Origin: Geosiphon pyriformis
Lineage: Eukaryota; Glomeromycota; Glomeromycetes; Archaeosporales; Geosiphonaceae
Assembly (NCBI GenBank): GCA_016748015.1
Contig: JAAOMT010000269.1
Coordinates: 54,464 to 118,463, forward strand
Direction of reading: 5' to 3'
DNA length: 64,000 nt
Of this stretch, positions 61,902-64,000 are shown in pieces. Under the pieces are notes generated by a model, which made no database searches, was not told where the DNA came from, and worked only from the letters and a program-made list of their open reading frames with translations. A program made the position numbers and the translations under genes. Each line of letters starts with the position of its first letter. The stretch's first letter is position 1.

Positions 61902-62589
61902 AAGCCAGTAAAGAACAAAGCTCTTTGGATCTAATCTTTTTTATTATTAAAACGTTTTCCAGTCCATTACCTTCTCTTTTTTGTCTAAAAGTCTGTTATC
62001 AAACACAATTCCAAACTGTTTCAAAGAAAAAACAGAATCATAATATAAAAACTGTCCTAAGATGCCAGACATTGAAAACCTATCAGATTCTTGAAAAGTA
62101 CTGGGCAAATTGTTCATCAAAAATAACTTGTTTTCTAAAAAAATCTTTACTACACTAGCCAAAAAATTATTCATTGAACTAACATGTAACTTGACAAAAA
62201 ACTGTAAAGAATTCAAAGGGGACCATTCTAAAACTTGTAAATCTAAAAATCTATATTCAAATAAACATCCAAAAATACCATAGACATTGAAAAAAAAACC
62301 AGCAAAGCCAACTTTTCTTTAGACTGTACTTGCTCAAAAGATTTTAGATTATACAAAGAAAGATGATATAAAACCTCATTGAAAAAATTGCATGGCAAAC
62401 TATCTTTTATCTTAAAATCTTTCTTAATTATAATATCTTATTTGTGATATACATCTGATAAGATGAAACTAAACTGTATTTAATAGCTAACTATGAATTG
62501 CAAGACAACTAAAACCAAGTAAGAAAATTGTTTATCTGTAATAGTCTTCCTTAGCACCACATTAGAAAAAACCTAACATCTACATAAGC

Positions 62590-63147
62590 CTAAGCCAAAT
62601 TAGACTTAAAGAAACTCTCAGTAGACAAAAAAATACCCAAGTATCTATACAACTCATCTTTTTTAGCAACCAAAATTGGCAGACCATTAATTAATAATAA
62701 GGCAGTTTTGATATTTTGATTAATAAAAATAGCCACTGTCTTGTTATTATTAATTGAAATATTATTGACATTAAAAAACTCACTGACAATATTTAAAATG
62801 TACTGTATAGAAGCTTGACAACTTTTAATCCAAATTGTGTTATTAAAAAAAACACCAGCAGCCAAAAAAAAAGTCTTTTCTCCAATAGTCTTAACTCTGC
62901 CAGTTCTTGTTACAAACCTAGTATCAATATGGTATTTGCACAAATGTTTATGTCTTTTCACTTTACACAAAAGTGGATTATAGAAAATCTTCCAAAGGAG
63001 TGAAGAAAAAATCTCACTTTGGTCCAAATTATCATGTATCTTATAATTATCTGAGAGTTCAAAATCTGTCATTACTCTGTTAATTTGATCCTTATAAATA
63101 CTGCCAAAAAACTTGATAAACCAGCTGCACATCTTAATACAGTGCAA
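62590..63147 (-). pseudogene. LINE copy D reverse transcriptase fragment
   Basis: 185 codons aligning with copy C: VMTDFELSDNYKIHDNLDQS, IFYNPLLCKVKRHKHLCKYH, FFNNTIWIKS, NNISINNNKTVAIFIN, LYRYLGIFLSTESFFKSNLA. The catalytic pair is NN instead of DD. Other Asp-to-Asn and Gly-to-Ser/Arg-type changes relative to copy C follow the same G-to-A direction. Confidence 0.8.
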
Positions 63148-63666
63148 ACTAGCCTTTAAATAATGTCAATCTATTGAATCATAAGCATTGCACATGTCTC
63201 ACAACACCAATTAAAGCTCCCTATTTTTCTTCAGAGTATTTTCAACAATTGACTCAATGGCAAAAATAAAAAATTAAGTCAAAGTACTTTTTAACACTAA
63301 AAAATTGCTATCATAAAAAATGTCAAATTTATTGTATGTTAATAATATTTAATCAGAAAGAATCTTAGATAAAATTTTCCAGACTGTCTTAATCAATACA
63401 ATAAACTTAGTATTTATTAAAACACTATTCTATTTATAAAGTTTTGGAATTATTAAAACTACATTCAAAGTTAAACAAAAATTCAATAGCTTTAAAAGAC
63501 AAACCAATATCTTTTTACTATAATGCTTTCAAAGTTTATTAGATATATTCAACAACTTAGCAGCCTTATCATTCAGCAAATTATTAACAACTAAAAACAA
63601 CTCCTCCATATTAATCTTTTTTATTACACCAGAAAAAGCATTATTATCAACATAATCTAAAGGCAT

Positions 63667-64000
63667 TGTTACGGGATGGTTTTTTTGTTATATTTAATTG
63701 CTGATATCCCACTTTAATTGCAATTAGTTTTTCGTGAGTTCCTCAATTCTATTTGTGTGATAATGTCATTGTTACACTGAAGGCTTTCTTTTTACTGTTG
63801 CGATGTAAGTTATTCTTTAATTCTTGATTGTTGTATGTGTTTATGTACTCCTTCTCAGAGGCTAAACTGAAATCTACCCACTGTCTGGGGTTTTTTCTGA
63901 GGCTATCCTTGCAATTGCCTGATGTGTTTCTCTAATCTAGAAACACAGAATGTTAATGGTCTTTAGTGCTTTTCTAATTCTCACAATAAAGCTTTTATCA
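63667..64000. repeat. LTR-like sequence at window edge
   Basis: Begins TGTTACGGGATGG directly after LINE copy D text (GGCAT) and has much higher GC than its left flank. Ends at the window edge in AATAAAGCTTTTATCA, which holds a polyadenylation-type signal. The TGTTAC start is shared with the LTRs at 9223, 11875 and 45610, but the rest differs. It could be the end of a younger LTR element inserted into copy D. The rest is outside the window. Confidence 0.5.

Larger units (their letters stand above)
60474..63666 (-). mobile_element. Partly decayed LINE copy D
   Basis: Same subfamily as copy B by its 3' end, less eroded. Minus strand, high to low: RT (62590-63147), middle region (61947-62216), RNase H (61173-61901), C-terminal segment (60777-61136). 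Frames are long but broken. Its upstream end is cut at 63666 by LTR-like sequence that starts TGTTACGGGATGG. Confidence 0.8.

Noticed and set aside
1-64000. tRNA, rRNA or other structured RNA genes
   Set aside because: I looked for tRNA boxes and rRNA-like conserved text by eye and saw none that could be supported; a covariance search would be decisive.

Overview
The window looks like a chromosome segment of a fungus, most likely an arbuscular mycorrhizal fungus (Glomeromycotina). The reasons are extreme AT content, many short GT-AG introns, a secreted lipase-like family, a Crinkler-type effector remnant, a chitin deacetylase, and LINE and Ty3 elements whose protein text I recognise from memory as AMF-type. 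No database was searched, so species and family names rest on motif recognition.

Layout. 1-15.2 kb is a TE desert: a decayed LINE on the minus strand (4.2-14.3 kb) split by a short LTR element (9223-12675, 4-bp target duplication CTGG). 15.2-26.0 kb holds four dispersed-tandem, minus-strand, multi-exon class-3 lipase-like genes. All four have lost the GxSxG nucleophile serine but keep the Asp/His region; the most upstream copy runs into an assembly gap (24595-24693). Between them lie microsatellites, a kinase fragment and a possible small secreted ORF. 26-33.3 kb is a graveyard of accessory genes: a Crinkler pseudogene, a broken transposon-type gene, and a two-gene block that reads best if TGA is tryptophan, as in mollicutes.

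33.6-41.4 kb is a compact, higher-GC housekeeping island: ALG1 (plus strand, 9 exons) converging on NOP4/RBM28 (minus, 6 exons), then NDUFA6 (minus, 3 exons) and a GPI-type chitin deacetylase (minus, 4 exons). All exon phases close without error.

41.5-64 kb is again TE desert: a small inverted-repeat element (42667-42849), decayed LINE copies B (minus), E (plus) and D (minus), a heavily AT-mutated Ty3-type element (about 50.5-60.45 kb) and, inserted into it, a young 5'-truncated LINE copy C (54.6-57.8 kb) with a 67-nt poly(A) tail and a probable 12-bp target duplication. An LTR-like sequence begins at 63667 and runs off the window.

The unifying signal is directional decay. Old TE copies carry Asp-to-Asn changes at reverse transcriptase, RNase H and protease catalytic sites, and the young LINE has six TAG/TGA stops in one otherwise unshifted frame. 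This is what C-to-T/G-to-A mutation of repeats (deamination of methylcytosine or a RIP-like process) would leave.
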